From the NCBI RefSeq assembly GCF_035594125.1, contig NC_087192.1:13238501-13302500 (forward strand): a stretch of DNA of 64,000 nt, written 5' to 3'. The position numbers were made by a program, and so were the translations under genes. The notes beneath the pieces were generated by a model. The model had not been told where the DNA came from, searched no databases, and worked only from the letters and a program-made list of their open reading frames with translations. Of this stretch, positions 50,039 through 63,368 are shown in pieces. Position 1 is the stretch's first letter. The number at the start of each line of letters is the position of its first letter. The DNA is from Scylla paramamosain. Its lineage: Eukaryota; Arthropoda; Malacostraca; Decapoda; Portunidae.

Positions 50039-53000
50039 TCAAAAACACTAAAAGACAAAATCTTCGTAAAAGTTGGTTTTATTCCCATGTAATGTGATTG
50101 CCCTGCTTTTTAGTGCTTTATTGCCTAACACGCTCAAGAACATTCAAAAGACACTTTTCTGGTAATGTCATTTTTTTCCCATATAAAGCTAGTTTCGCAT
50201 GGAATTTGGAGTTTTGGTAACTAAGAGTGTAAAAAAACACTCAAAATACACGCATTTAGTAAGCTTGTTCTGTTTCTTGATTAAGAGTGTTATTCATGAG
50301 TTTCAGTATTTTGGTATCTTAAAAACTTCTCCATACAGTCGAGTGTTTGCTTTTTTTGCCTTGTGATTGTGATGAAACTATAAAACACTCATTATACACG
50401 TTTTTGCCTTGTGGTTCTTTTGAACAATAAAGCACTCATTATACACTTTTCTTGCAATGTCCTTTTGTTTTTCAATATAGAATGCTTTGCATCAATTTTC
50501 GCGTTTTTTGTAGGTAATAAGCTCAAAAACACTGAAAATATACCTTTTTAGTTACGTTTTTCTATTCCTTGATATTGGTTGCTTTGCATCCGTTTTAGTG
50601 TTTTTCTACGAAAAACAATGAGAAAACACGTTTTCAGTAACTTTGTTTTGGATTCCCATATAGAGGTGAGTTCCTTATTATTTATCGTTTTGGTGCTTAA
50701 CATGCTAAAAAACACTCAAAACACAGATTTTTGCTAAGGTCGTTAAATTTCTTCATATAGGAGTCTTTGTATGCACTTTAGGGTTTTGTACATAACGGTT
50801 CGAAAAAAAAAGCTGAAATTAACTTTTTTGATAATATTCTTTTTTCACACGATTTCCCTGAATTTTCCCACAATTTCGGCATCTCGGTAATATGAAGATG
50901 AATAACAAAAAAAAAAAAAATCCAATTTTTTTTATTTTTTTATTTTTTATTTTCTAAATAAAGAAAGTTATTTGTGGGTTTTAACTTTTTGTTACTGAAG
51001 GAACTTAAAAAACACTCATAATACACGTTTCTCGTAATGTCCTTTTCTTTCCCAAACATAATGTTCTTTGCATGTATTTAAACGATTTTATAGATAACAT
51101 GATTAAAAACGCTCAAAATATATGTTTTTGGTAATGCTATTCTGTTTCTCCATAAAGTTTGTTTTGCATGCGTTTTAGCGGTTTGTTATATAAGGAGCTC
51201 AAAAACACTTAAAGGCAAGTTTTTTGGTATAAATTGGTGTTATTCCAGTGTAATATGATTGCCGTGCTTTTTAGTGCTTTATTGCCTATCACGCTCAAAA
51301 ACACTTAAAAGACGCTTTTCTGGTAATGTCATTTTTTTCCTCACATAAAGGTGGTTTCGCATGCAATTTGGGGTTTTGATAACTAAGAATGTGAAAAGCT
51401 CGCAAAATACACGCATTTAGTAAGGTTGTTCTGTTTCTCAATTAAGAGTGTTATTCATGAGTTTCAGCATTTTGGTATCTATGAACATTGTCCATATACA
51501 CGAGTTTTTTTGTTTTTTGCCTTTTGGTTCGTTTGAACTATAAAAAACTCATTATACACTTTTCTTGCAAAGTCCTTCTCTTTTCTTATATAGAGTGGTT
51601 TGCATCAATTTTCCCGTTTTTTGTAGGTAACAAGCTCAAAAACACTCAAAATATACTTTTTTGGTAATGTTTTTCTATTTCTTGATTTTGGTTGATTTGC
51701 ATCTGTTTCAGCGTTTTTCTACGTAAAACACTGAAAAGACACGTTTTCAGCAATTTTGTTTTGGATTCCCATACAGAGTTCCTTATTATTTATCGTTTTG
51801 GTGCCTAACATGCTGAAAAACACTCAAAAAACAGATTTCTGGTAAGGTCGTTTAATTTCCTCATATAGGAGTCTTTGGATGCACTTTAGGGTTTGGTATA
51901 TAACAGTCCGAAAAAAAAGCTAAAATTAACTTTTTTTTAATTTTCTTTTATCATATAATAGCCCTGGATTTTCCCAGAAGTTTGGAATCTCGGTACTTAA
52001 TGAAGATGAATAACAAAAAAGAAAAATTCCTATTTTTTTATTTTCTTACATTTTTTTTTTAAATAAAGAGTGTTATTTGTGGGTTTTAACTTTTTGGTAC
52101 TTAAGGAACTTAAAAACACTTATAATACACATTTCTCGTAATGTCCTTTCGTTTCGCAAACATAAGGTTCTTTGTATGTATTTAAGCGTTCTTATAGATA
52201 ACATGATCTAAATCCTTAAAATATATGTTTTTGGTAATTTTATTCTGTTTCTCCATAAAAGGTGTTTTGCATGCGTTTTAGCGTTTTGGTATGTAATGAG
52301 CTCAAAAACACTTAAAGACAAGTTCTTGGTAAAAGTTGTTTTTATTCCCATGTTATTACCCTGCTTTTTAGTGCCTTATTGCCTAACACGCTTTAAAAAA
52401 CACTCAAAAAACATAATGTTCTTTGCATGTATTTAAGCGTTTTTATAAATAACATGATCAAAAACACTCAAAATAAATGTTTTTGGTAATGTTATTCTGT
52501 TTCTCCATAAAGTTTGTTTTGCATGCGTTTTAGCTGTTTGTTATATAAGGAGCTCAAAAACACTTAAAGGCAAGGTTTTGGTATAAATTGGTGTTATTCC
52601 AATGTAATATGATTACCCTGCTTTTTAGTGCTTTATTGCCTATCACGCTCAAAAACACTTAAAAGACACTTTACTGGTAATGTCATTTTTTTCTCACATA
52701 AAGGTGGTTTTGCATGCAATTTGGGGTTTGGTAACTAAGAATGTGAAAAGCAATCAAAATGCATGCATTTAGTAACGTTGTTCTGTTTGTCAATTAAGAG
52801 TGTTTTTCATAAGTTTCAGCATTTTGGTATCTAGGAACCTCCATATACACGAGTTTTTGTGTTTTTTGCCTTTTGGTTCGTTTGAACTATAAAAAACTCA
52901 TTATACACTTTTCTTGCAAAGTCCTTTTGTTTTCTAATATAGAGTGCTTTGCATCAATTTTCCCGTTTTTTGTAGGTAACAAGCTCAAATACACGTAAAG

Positions 53001-54753
53001 TATACCTTTTTGGTAATGTTTTTCTATTTTTTGATATTGGTTGTTTTGCATCCGTTTTAACGTTTTTCTACGTAAAACACTGAAAAAAACACGTTTTCAG
53101 CAAATTTGTTTTGGATTCTCATATACAGTGAGTTCCTTATTATTTATCGTTTTGGTGCCTAACATGCTGATAAACACTAAAAAAACAGATTTCTGGTAAG
53201 GTCGTTTAATTTCCTCATATAGGAGTCTTTGGATGCACTTTAGGGTTTGGTATATAACAGTCCAAAAAAAAACTAAAATTAACTTTTTTGATAATTTTCT
53301 TTTACCCTGAATTACCCTGATTTTTTCCAGAATATTGGCATCTCGGTACCTATGAAGATGAATAACAAAAAAAAAAAATCTTATTTTTTTTATTTTCTTA
53401 CTTTTTTTTCTAAATAAAGAGTGTTAATTGTGGGTTTTAAATTTTTGGAACTTAAGGAATGTTATGAGCTCAAAAACACTTAAAGGGAAGTTCTTGGTAA
53501 AAGTTGTTTTTATTCCCATGTAATGTGATTACCCTGCTTTTTAGTGCTTTATTGCCTAACACGCTCAAAAACACTGAAAAGACACTTTTCTGATAATATC
53601 ATTTTTTTCCCAAATAAAGCTAGATTTGCATAGAATTTGGGGTTTTGGTAACTAAGAATGTGAACAAAACTCAAAACAGGCATTTAGTAAGGTTGTTCTA
53701 TTTCTTAATTAAAAGTGTTATTCATGAGTTCCAGCATTTTGTTATGTAAGAAACTTTTCTAATACACACATTTGGTAAGGTATTTCTGTTTCAAAATTAA
53801 AAGTGTTATTCATGAGTTTCAGCTTTTTGGTATGTAAGAAACTTCTTTATATACACGAGTTTTTGAGCTTTTTACCTTGTGGTTCTTGTCAAACTATAAA
53901 ACACTCATAAACGTTTCTCGTAATGTCCTTTTCTTTGCCAATATAAAGTGCTTTTCATCCATTTTTGCATTTTTTGTAGGTAACAAGCTCAAAAACACAT
54001 TAAAATATATCTTTTTGGTAATGTTATTCTATTGCTTCATATTGGTTGGTTTACATCCGTTTTAGCGTTTTTCTACGTAAATCACTGAAAAGACACGTTT
54101 TCAGTAATTTTCTTTTGGATTCACATATTGACTGACTTCCATATTATTTATCGTTTTGGTGCCTAACATGCTGAAAAACACTGAAAAGACAGGTTTCTGG
54201 TAAAGTCTTTTAACTTCCCTATATAGGTGGCTTTGCAAGCACTTTAGGGTTTGGTACATAATAATCCAAAAAAAAAAGATATAATTAACTTTTTTGTTAA
54301 TGTTCTTTTTTCCAAATAAATTCCCTGAATTTTGGCAGAATTTTGGCATATCGGTACCTATAGAGATAAATAACAAAAAAAAATCATAATTTTTTATTTT
54401 TTTGTTTATTATTATTTTTTTTTTCTAAATAAAGAGTGTTATTTGTGGGTTTTAGCTTTTAGGTACTGAAGGAACTTAAAAAACACTCATAATACACGTT
54501 TCTTGTAATGTCCTTTCGTTTCCCAAACATAAGGTTCTTTGCATGTATTTAAACGTTTTTATAGATAACATGATCAAAAACACTGAAAATACATGGATTT
54601 GGTAAGCTGCGTTTTAGCGTTTTGGTATGTAAGGAGCTCAAAAAAACACTTAATGGCAAGTTCTTGGTAAAATTTGGTTTTATTCCCATGTAATGTGATT
54701 GCCCTTCCTTTTAGTGCTTTATTGCGCAACACGTTCAAAAACACTCAAAAGAC
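50039..54753 (+). repeat. Forward satellite block, about four HORs
   Basis: Near 50400 the half-monomer region is fused out of register (cacgtttttgccttgtggtt). The segment to about 52.38 kb follows the 9.8-11.8-kb series. An extra, slightly different HOR (about 52.39-53.46 kb) is inserted, entered at acactcaaaaaacataatg. The series then resumes at ttatgagctcaaaaacac with the 11.65-12.3-kb type, including the doubled 'gttattcatgagtt.cagc' pattern near 53720 and 53805. From about 54160 it is the left arm of inverted repeat 2. Confidence 0.86.
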
Positions 54754-55228
54754 ATGCAAGGCCTCGCATATGAGGAAATTAAAGACCTTACCAGAAATCT
54801 GTCTTTTGAGTGTTTTTCAGCATGTTAGGCATCAAAACGATAAATAATAAGGAACTCACTATATGTGGGAATCCAAAAGAAAATTACTGAAAACGTGTCT
54901 TCTCAGTGTTTTACGTAGAAAAAAGCTAAAACTGATGCAAACCAACCAATATTAAGAAGCAGAAAAACATTACCAGAAATGTATATTTTGAGTGTTTTTG
55001 AGCTTGTTACCTACAAAAAAACGCAAAAATTGATACAAAGCACTCTATATTGGGAAACAAAGGGACATTGCAAGAAAAGTGTATAATGAATGTTTTATAG
55101 TTCAAAAAAACCACAAGGCAAAAAACGCAAAAACTCGCGTATATGGAGAATTTTCCTAGATACCAAAATGCTAAAACTCATGAATAACATTATTAATTGA
55201 GAAACAGAACAAACTTACTAAATGCGTG
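54754..55228 (-). repeat. Amplified inverted block, copy 5 (reversed m9-m5)
   Basis: The breakpoints match copies 2 and 3 (gacatgcaaggcctcgcat in; aaatgcgtgtcaaaaacac out). The forward m3 that follows is only about 27 bp long and then jumps into m6. That makes this copy a partner of the reversed one at 62.9 kb. Confidence 0.92.
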
Positions 55229-56957
55229 TCAAAAACACTAAAAGGCAAGTTCATTTTTTTATGTAACAATCTCAAAAACACACAAAATATACATTCCTGG
55301 TAATGTTATTCTATTTTTTCATATTGGTTGGTTTGCATCCGTTTTAGCGTTTTTCTACGTAAAACGTAATGTCCTTTCCTTTCCCAAATATAGGGATCTT
55401 TGTATGTATTTAAGCGTTTTTATAGGTAATATGATAAAAAACACTCAAAAACACTTGTTTTTGGTAATGTTATTCTGCTTTTGCATAAAGGAGTGTTTTG
55501 CATGCGTTTTAGCGATTTGGTATGTAAGGAGCTGAAAAACACTTCAAGGCAAGTTCTTGGTAAAAGTTGGTTTTATTCCAATGTAATATGATTGCCTTGC
55601 TTTTTAGTGCTTTATTGCCTAACACGCTCAAAAAACACTCAAAAGACATTTCGGGTAATTTCATTTTTTTCCCACATAAAGCTACTTTCGCATGCTATTT
55701 GGGGTTTTGCTAACCAAGAATGTGAAAAAAAAACACTCAAAATACACGCATTTGGTAAAGTTGTTCTGTTTCCCAATTAAGATTGTTATTCATGAGTTTC
55801 AGCATTTTGGTAACTAAGAAACTTCTTTATATACACGAATTTTTGCGTTTTTTGCGTTCTGGTTCTTGTGAACCACAAGTTCTTTTGCCTGAAAATAATA
55901 AGACACTCATTATACACGTTTCTCGTTATGTCCTTTTCTCTCCCAATAAGGAGTGCTTTGCATCCATTTTCGTGTTTTTTGTAGGTAACAAGCTCAAAAA
56001 CACTTGAAATATACCTTTTTGGTAATGTTATTCTATTTCTTCATATTGGTTGGTTTGCATCCGTTTTAGCGTTTTTCTACGTAAAACACCGAAAAGACAC
56101 GTTTTCAGTAATTTTGTTTTCGATTCCCAAAGAATATTGCCAGAATTTTGGCAACTTAGTACCTATGAAGATGAATAACAAAAAAAAAAATTTTATTTTA
56201 TATTATTTATTTTTTTTCTCTATAAAGAGTGTTATTTGTGGGTTTTAGCTTTTTTGGTATTTAAGGAACATAAAAACACTCATAATACACGTTTCTCTTA
56301 ATGTCCTTTCGTTTCCCAAACCTAAGGTTCTTTGCATGTATTTAAGCGTTTTTATAAATAAAATGATCAAAAACACTCAAAATACATGTTTTTGTTAATG
56401 TTACTCTGTTTCTCCATAAATGGTGTTTTGCATGCGTTTTAGCGTTTTGGTATGTAAGGAGTTAAAAAAACACTTAAAGGCAAGTTCTTCGTAAAAGTTG
56501 GTTTTATTCCCATGTAATGTGATTGTTCTGCTTTTTAGTGCTTTGTTGCATATCACGCTCAAAAACACTCAAAAGACACTTTTCTGGTAATATCATTTTT
56601 TTTTCTCACATAAAGCTAGTTTTGCATGTAATTTGGGATTTTCGTAACTAAAAATGTGAAAAACACTCAAAAAACACACATTTGGTAAGGTAGTTCTGTT
56701 TCTCAATTAAAAGTGTTACTCATGCATTTCAGCATTTTGGTATGTAGGAAACTTCTCTATATACACGATTTTTTTGCGTTTTTTGCCTTGTGGTTTGTGT
56801 GAAACTATAAAACACTCATTATACACGTTTCTCGTAATGTTCTTTTGTTGCCTAATATAGAGTGCTTTCCATCTATTTTCGCATTTTTTTAGGTAACAAA
56901 ATATATCTTTTTGGTAATGTTATTCTATTTCTTCATATTGGTTGGTTTGCATTCGTT
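55229..56957 (+). repeat. Forward satellite block, about 1.7 kb
   Basis: The block begins with the short m3/m6 fusion and then has the m8-m11 deletion near 55370. The hairpin insertion lies near 55872 and the m8/m10 deletion scar at 56129-56138 (cgattcccaaagaatattgc). It follows 15.4-17.0 kb closely. It ends inside m7 at gcattcgtttttc, where the shared gtttttc leads into reversed m4 (cacattcttagtta). Confidence 0.88.
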
Positions 56958-59900
56958 TTTCACATTCTTAGTTACAAAAATGCCAAATTACATGCGAAAC
57001 TAGCTTCATTTCGGAAAAAAAATGACATTACTAGAAAAGTGTAATTTGATTGTTTTTGAGCGTGATATGCAACAAAGCACTAAAAAGCAGAACGATCACA
57101 TTACATGAGAAAAAAAAAACAATTTGTATGAAGAATTTGGCTTTAAGTGTTTTTTAACCCTTATATACCAAACCGCTAAAACGCATGAAAAATACACTTT
57201 ATGATGAAACAGAATAACATTACAAAAAACATGTATTTTGCGTGTTTTTAATGATGTTATCTATAAAAACGCTTAAGTACATGCAAAGAACATTATGTTT
57301 GGGAAACAAAAGGACATAACGAGAAACGTGTATTATGAATGTTTTTATAAGTTCAAGTACCAAAAACCTAAAACTCACAAATAACACTCTTTATTTAGAA
57401 AATAAAAAAAATATATAAATAAATAGGATTTTTTTTTTGTTATTCATCTTGATAGGTACCGAGATGCCAAAATTCTGGAAAAATTCAGGGCAATTATGTG
57501 ATAAAAGAATATTATAAAAAAAATTAATTTCAGCTTTTTTTTTTCGGACTGTTATGTACCAAACCCTAAAGTGCATGCAAAGCCTCCAATATGAGGAAAT
57601 TAAACGACCTTACCAGAAATCTTTGTTTTGTGTGTTTTTTTTAGCATGTTAGGCACCAAAACGATAAATAATAAAGATCTTACTCTACATGGGAATCCAA
57701 AACAAAGTTACTAAAAACGTGTCTTCTCAGTGTTTTACGTAGAAAAACGTTAAAGCGGATGCAAACTAACCAATATTAAGAAATAGAAAAACGTTACCAA
57801 AAATGAATATTTTGAGTGTTTTTGAGCTTTTTACCTACAAAAACACGAAAATTGATGCAAAGTACTCTATATTGGGAAACAAAAGGACATTGCAAGAAAA
57901 GTGTATAATGAGAGTTTTATAGTTCAAAAGAACCACAAAGCAAACAACGCAAAAACTCGTGTATATGGAGAGATTTCTTAGATACCAAAATGCTGAAACT
58001 CATGAATAACACTCTTAATTGAGAAACAGAACAACCTTACTAAATGCGCGTATTTTGAGTGCTTTTCACACTCTTAGTTACCAAAAACCCCAAATTACAT
58101 GCGAAAATAATTTTGTGGGGAAAAAAATGACTTTACCAGAAAAGTATCTTTTGAATGTTTTTCAACGTGATAGGTAATAAAGTACTCAAAAGCAGGACAA
58201 TCACATTATATTGGAATAAAACCATTTTTTAGCAAGAACTTGCCTTTAAGTGTTTTTGAGCTCCTTTTATACAAAACTGCTAAAACGCTTGCAAAACACA
58301 CTTTATGGGGAAACAGTATAACATTACCAAAACCTTGTATTTTGAGTGTTTTTGATCTCGTTATCTATAAAAACGCCTAAATACATGCAAAGAACCTTAT
58401 GTTTGGAAAACGAAAGGACATTACGAGAAACGTGTATTATGAGTGTTTTTAATAATCTTAAGTACCAAAAAGGTAAATCCCACAAATAACACTCTTTATT
58501 GAGAAAAATAAATAAATAAATAAAAAATAAAAAGATAGGACTTTTTTTTTTATTTATCTTCATAGGTACCAAAATGCCAAAATTCTGGGAAAATTCAGGG
58601 CAATTATATGATAAAAGAATATTACCAAAAAAGTTAATTTTAGCTTTTTTATATACCAAACCCTAAAGTGCATGCAAAGCCTCCTATATAAGGAAATTCA
58701 ACCACCTTATCAGAAATCTCTCTTTTGAGTGTTGTTCAGCATGTTAGGCACCAAAACAATAAATAATAAGGAACTCACTCTATATGGAAATTCAAAACAA
58801 AATTCTTGGAAACGTGTCTTCTCAGTGTTTTACGTAGAAAAACGCTAACACGGATGCAAACAAACCAATATAAAGAAATAGAAAAACATTACCAAAAAGG
58901 TATATTTTGAGTGTTTTTGAGCTTTTTACCTATAAAAAACACGAAAATTGATGCAAAGCACTCTATAATGGGAAAGAAAAGGACATTGCATGAAAAGTGT
59001 ATAATGAGTGTTTTATAGTACAAAAGAACCATAAGGCAAAAAATGCAAAAGCTAGTGTATATGAAGAAGTTTCGTAGATACCAAAATGCTGAAACTCATG
59101 AACAACACTCTTAATTGAGAAACAGAACAATCTTACTAAATGTGTGTATTTTGAGTGCTTATTTTACATTCTTAGTTACCAAAACCCCAAATTGCATGCG
59201 AAACCAGCTTGATGTGGGAAAAAAATGACATTACCAGAAAAGTGTCTTTTGAGTGTTTTTGAGCGTGTTAGGCAAAGAAACACTGAAAAGCATGGCAATC
59301 ACATTACATTGGAATGAAACCAATTTTTAACAAGAACTTGCCTTTCAGTGTGTTTGAGCTCCTTATATACCAAAACACTAAAATGCATGCAAGATACACT
59401 TTATGATGAAACAGAATAACATTACCAAAAACATGTATTTTGAGTGCTTTTGATCATGTTACCAATAAAAACGCTTAAATACATGCAAAGAACCCTATTT
59501 TTGGGAAATGAAAGAACATTACGAGAAACGTGTATTATGAGTGTTTTTAATTTCTTTAAGTACGAAAAAGCTAATAGCCAGAAATTACACTTAATTGAGA
59601 AAAAATAAATAAATAAATAAAAAAATACGATTTCTTTTTTCATTCTTATTCATCTTCACAGGTAACGAGGTGCCAAAATTCGGGCAATGTTCAGGAAATT
59701 ATATGAAATAAGAACATTATCAAAAAAGTTAAATTTATCTTTTTTTTCGGACTGTTATGTACCAAACCCCTTAATTGCATGCAAAGCCACCTATATGGGG
59801 AAATTAAACGTGTTTCCAAGAAAACTCTCTTATGAGTGTTTTTCAGCATGTTAGGAACCAACACGATAAAACCCAAGAAAGTCAATCTATATGGGAAACT

Positions 59901-62894
59901 AAAACAAAATTACTGAAAACGTGTCTTTTCGGTGTTTTACGTAGAAAATGCTAAAACGCATGGAAACCAACCAAAAAGAAGAAATAGAATAACATTACCA
60001 AAAAGGTATATTTTGAGTGTTTTTTAAATTGTGTATTTTGAGTGTTATTCACATTCTTAGTTACGAAGTTGGCAAATTACATACGAAACTACCTTTATGT
60101 GGGAAAAAAAATGACATTACCAGAAAAATGTCTTATCAGTGTTTTTGAGCGTGATATGCAACAAAGCACTAAAAAGCAGAACAATCACATCACTTGGGAA
60201 TAAAACCAACTTTTACGAAGAACATGCCTTTAAGTGTTTTTTTAACTCCTTACATACCAAAACGCTAAAACGCATGCAAAACACCCTTTATGGAGAAACA
60301 GAATAATATTAGCAAAAAATATGTATTTTGAGTTTTTGATCATGTTACCTATAAAAACGCTTAAATACATGTAAAGAACCCTATGTTTGTATAACAAAAG
60401 GACATTACGAAAATCGTGTATTATGAGTGTTTTTAAGTTCCTTAAGTACCAAAAAGCTAAAACTCACAAATAACACATTATAGAGAGAAAAAAAAATTGT
60501 TATTCATCTTCATAGGTACTGAGATACCAAAATTCTGGAAAAATTCATTGAAATTTTGTAAAAAAGATAATTATAAAAAAATAATTTCAGCATTTTTCCG
60601 GAGTTATGTACCAAAACCTGAAGTGCATGCAAAGCCACCTATATGGAGAAATTACTCAACTTTACCAGAAACCTGTCTTATGAGTGTTTTTTTCAGCAAT
60701 TTCAACAATATTACTGAAAACGTGTCTCTTCAGTGATTTACGAAGAAAAACGCTAAACCGGATGCAAACCAACCAATATGAAGAAATAGAATAACATTAC
60801 CAAAAAGATATATTTTGAATGTTTTTCTATTTGTTACCTACAAAAAATGCGAAAATGGATGGAAAGCACTCTATATTGGGAAACAAAAGAACATTACGAG
60901 AAACGTGTATAATGAGTGTTTTATAGTTTCACACAAACCACAAGGCAAAAAACGCAAAAAACTCGTGTATATAGAGAAGTTTCTTACATACCAAAATGCT
61001 GAAATGCATGAATAACACTTTTAATTGAGAAACAGAACAACCTTACCAAATGTGTGTTTTTTGAGTGTTTTTCACAATCTTAGTTACGAAAATCCCAAAT
61101 TACATGCGAAAGTAGCTTTATGTGAGAAAAAAAATGATATTATCAGAAAATTGTCTTTTGAGTGTTTTTGAGCGTGATATGCAACAAAGCACTAAAAAGC
61201 AGAACAATCAAATTACATGGGAATAAAACCAACTTTTACGAAGAACTTGCCTTTAAGTGTTTTTTTAACTCCTTACATACCAAAACGCTAAAACGCATGC
61301 AAAACACCATTTATGGAGAAACAGAGTAACATTACCAAAAACATGTATTTTGAGTGGTTTTGATCATTTTATTTATAAAAACGCTTAAATACATGCAAAG
61401 AACCTTAGGTTTGGGAAACGAAAGGACATTAAGAGAAACGTGTATTATGAGTGTTTTTATGTTCCTTAAGTACCAAAAAAGCTAAAACCCACAAATAACA
61501 CTCTTTGTAGAGAAAAAAATATATTAATATAAAATAATTTTTTTTTTTTTGTTATTCATCTTCATAGGTACTAAGTTGCCAAAATTCTGGCAATATTCTT
61601 TGGGAATCGAAAACAAAGTTACTGAAAACGTGTCTTTTCGGTGTTTTACGTAGAAAAACGCTAAAACGGATGCAAACTAACCAATATGAAGAAATAGAAT
61701 AACATTACCAAAAAGGTATATTTTAAGTGTTTTGGAGCTTGTTACCTACAAAAAAACGCGAAAATGGATGCAAAGCACTCCTTATTGGGAGAGAAAAGGA
61801 CATAACGAGAAACGTGTATAATGAGTGTCTTATTATTTTCGGGTAAAAGAACTTGTGATTCACAAGAACCACAACGCAAAAAACGCAAAAATTCGTGTAT
61901 ATAAAGAAGTTTCTTAGATACCAAAATGCTGAAACTCATGAATAACAATCTTAATTGGGAAACAGAAAAACATTACCAAATGCGTGTATTTTGAGTGTTT
62001 TTTTCACATTCTTAGTTAGCAAAACCCCAAATAGCATGCGAAAGTAGCTTTATGTGGGAAAAAAATGACATTACCCGAAGTGTCTTTTGAGTGTTTTTTG
62101 AGCGTGTTAGGCAATAAAGCACTAAAAAGCAAGGCAATCATATTACATTGGAATAAACTTAACTTTTACCAAGAACTTACCTTGAAGTGTTTTTCAGCTC
62201 CTTACATACCAAATCGCTAAAACGCATGCAAAACACTCCTTTATGCAGAAGCAGAATAACATTACCAAAAACAAGTGTTTTTGAGTGTTTTTTATCATAT
62301 TACCTATAAAAACGCTTAAATACATACAAAGATCCCTATATTTGGGAAGGGAAAGGACATTACGAGAAATGTTTTGAAGTTCTTTAAGTACCAAAACGTT
62401 AAAACCTACAAATAACACTCTTTATAGAGAAAAAAAAAATAAATAAAATATTAGCATTTTTAGTTTTTGTTATTGATGTTCATAGGTACCAAGACGCCAA
62501 AATTCAGCCAAAATTCAGGGAAATTATGTGGAAAAATTATGTGGAAAAAGTTAATTTTACCTTTTTTTCGGAGTTATGTACCAAACTATAAAGTGTATCC
62601 ATAGCCACCTATTTGGGAAAATTTAACGACTTTACAAGAAAAGAAACCTATCTTTTTTTAGTGTTTTTCCGCATGTTAGGCACCAAAACGATAGATAATA
62701 TGAAAGTCACTCTATATGGAAATCCAAAATAAAATTACTGAAAACGTGTCTTTTAAAAGATTTACGTACAAAAATGCTAAAACGGATGCAAACCAAACAA
62801 TATGAAAAAATAGAATAACATTATCAGAAAAGTATATTTTGTGTTTTTTTGAGCTTGTTACATAAAAAAAAAACTTGCCTTTTAGTGTTTTTCA
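56958..62894 (-). repeat. Minus-strand satellite block, about five HORs
   Basis: All monomers are reversed 11-mer HOR units (cattacgagaaacgtgtatt for m1; ttgcctttaagtgtttttg for m3; ccaaaccctaaagtgcatgc for m9). Up to about 60775 the sequence has no nearby mirror partner. From 60775 on it is the right arm of inverted repeat 2. An alpha-type HOR is near 59690-59885. The scar of a fused m8/m9 is near 60705 (cagcaatttcaacaatatta) and the m8/m10 scar near 61595. A doubled attatgtggaaaa occurs at 62523-62550. Confidence 0.9.
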
Positions 62895-63368
62895 CACGCA
62901 TTTAGTAAGGTTGTTCTGTTTCTCAATTAATAGTGTTATTCATGAGTTTCAGCATTTTGGTATCTAGGAAAATTCTCCATATACACGAGTTTTTGCGTTT
63001 TTTGCCTTGTGTTTTTTTTGAACTATAAAACATTCATTATACACTTTTCTTGCAATGTCCCTTTGTTTCCCAATATAGAGTGCTTTGTATCAATATTTGC
63101 GTTTTTTTGTAGGTAACAAGCTCAAAAAAACTCAAAATATACATTTCTGGTAATGTTTTTCTGCTTCTTAATGTTGGATGGTTTGCATCAGTTTTAGCGT
63201 TTTTCTACGTAAAACACTGAGAAGACACGTTTTCAGTAATTTTCTTTTGGATTCCCACATATAGTGAGTTCCTTATTATTTATCGTTTTGATGCCTAACA
63301 TGCTGAAAAACACTCAAAAGACAGATTTCTGGTAAGGTCTTTCATTTCCTCATATGCGAGGCCTTGCA
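62895..63368 (+). repeat. Amplified inverted block, copy 6 (reversed with its flanks)
   Basis: Forward m5, half-monomer, m6, m7, m8 and m9 lie between reversed m3 (aacttgccttttagtgtttt) and reversed m4 (catgtcttttgagtgttttt). The whole configuration is the mirror image of copies 1-5. This shows that the small inversion existed before the larger segment was inverted. The left joint differs by a few bases (tttttcacacgc). Confidence 0.92.

Larger units (their letters stand above)
54160..56957 (+). repeat. Large inverted repeat 2, left arm
   Basis: Reversed, this matches 60775-64000. Paired points are 54754/63368 and 55229/62895 (sums 118122-118124), and 55783/61948 (sum 117731). The change of about 390 between sums is a deletion in this arm near 55370 (tctacgtaaaacgtaatgtc) that removes m8-m11; the right arm keeps them. 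A second deletion near 54607 (ggatttggtaagctgcg) is also private to this arm. Both arms share the odd m3/m6 fusion right after the inverted block (ttttttatgtaacaa, near 55255 and reversed near 62860). Confidence 0.9.
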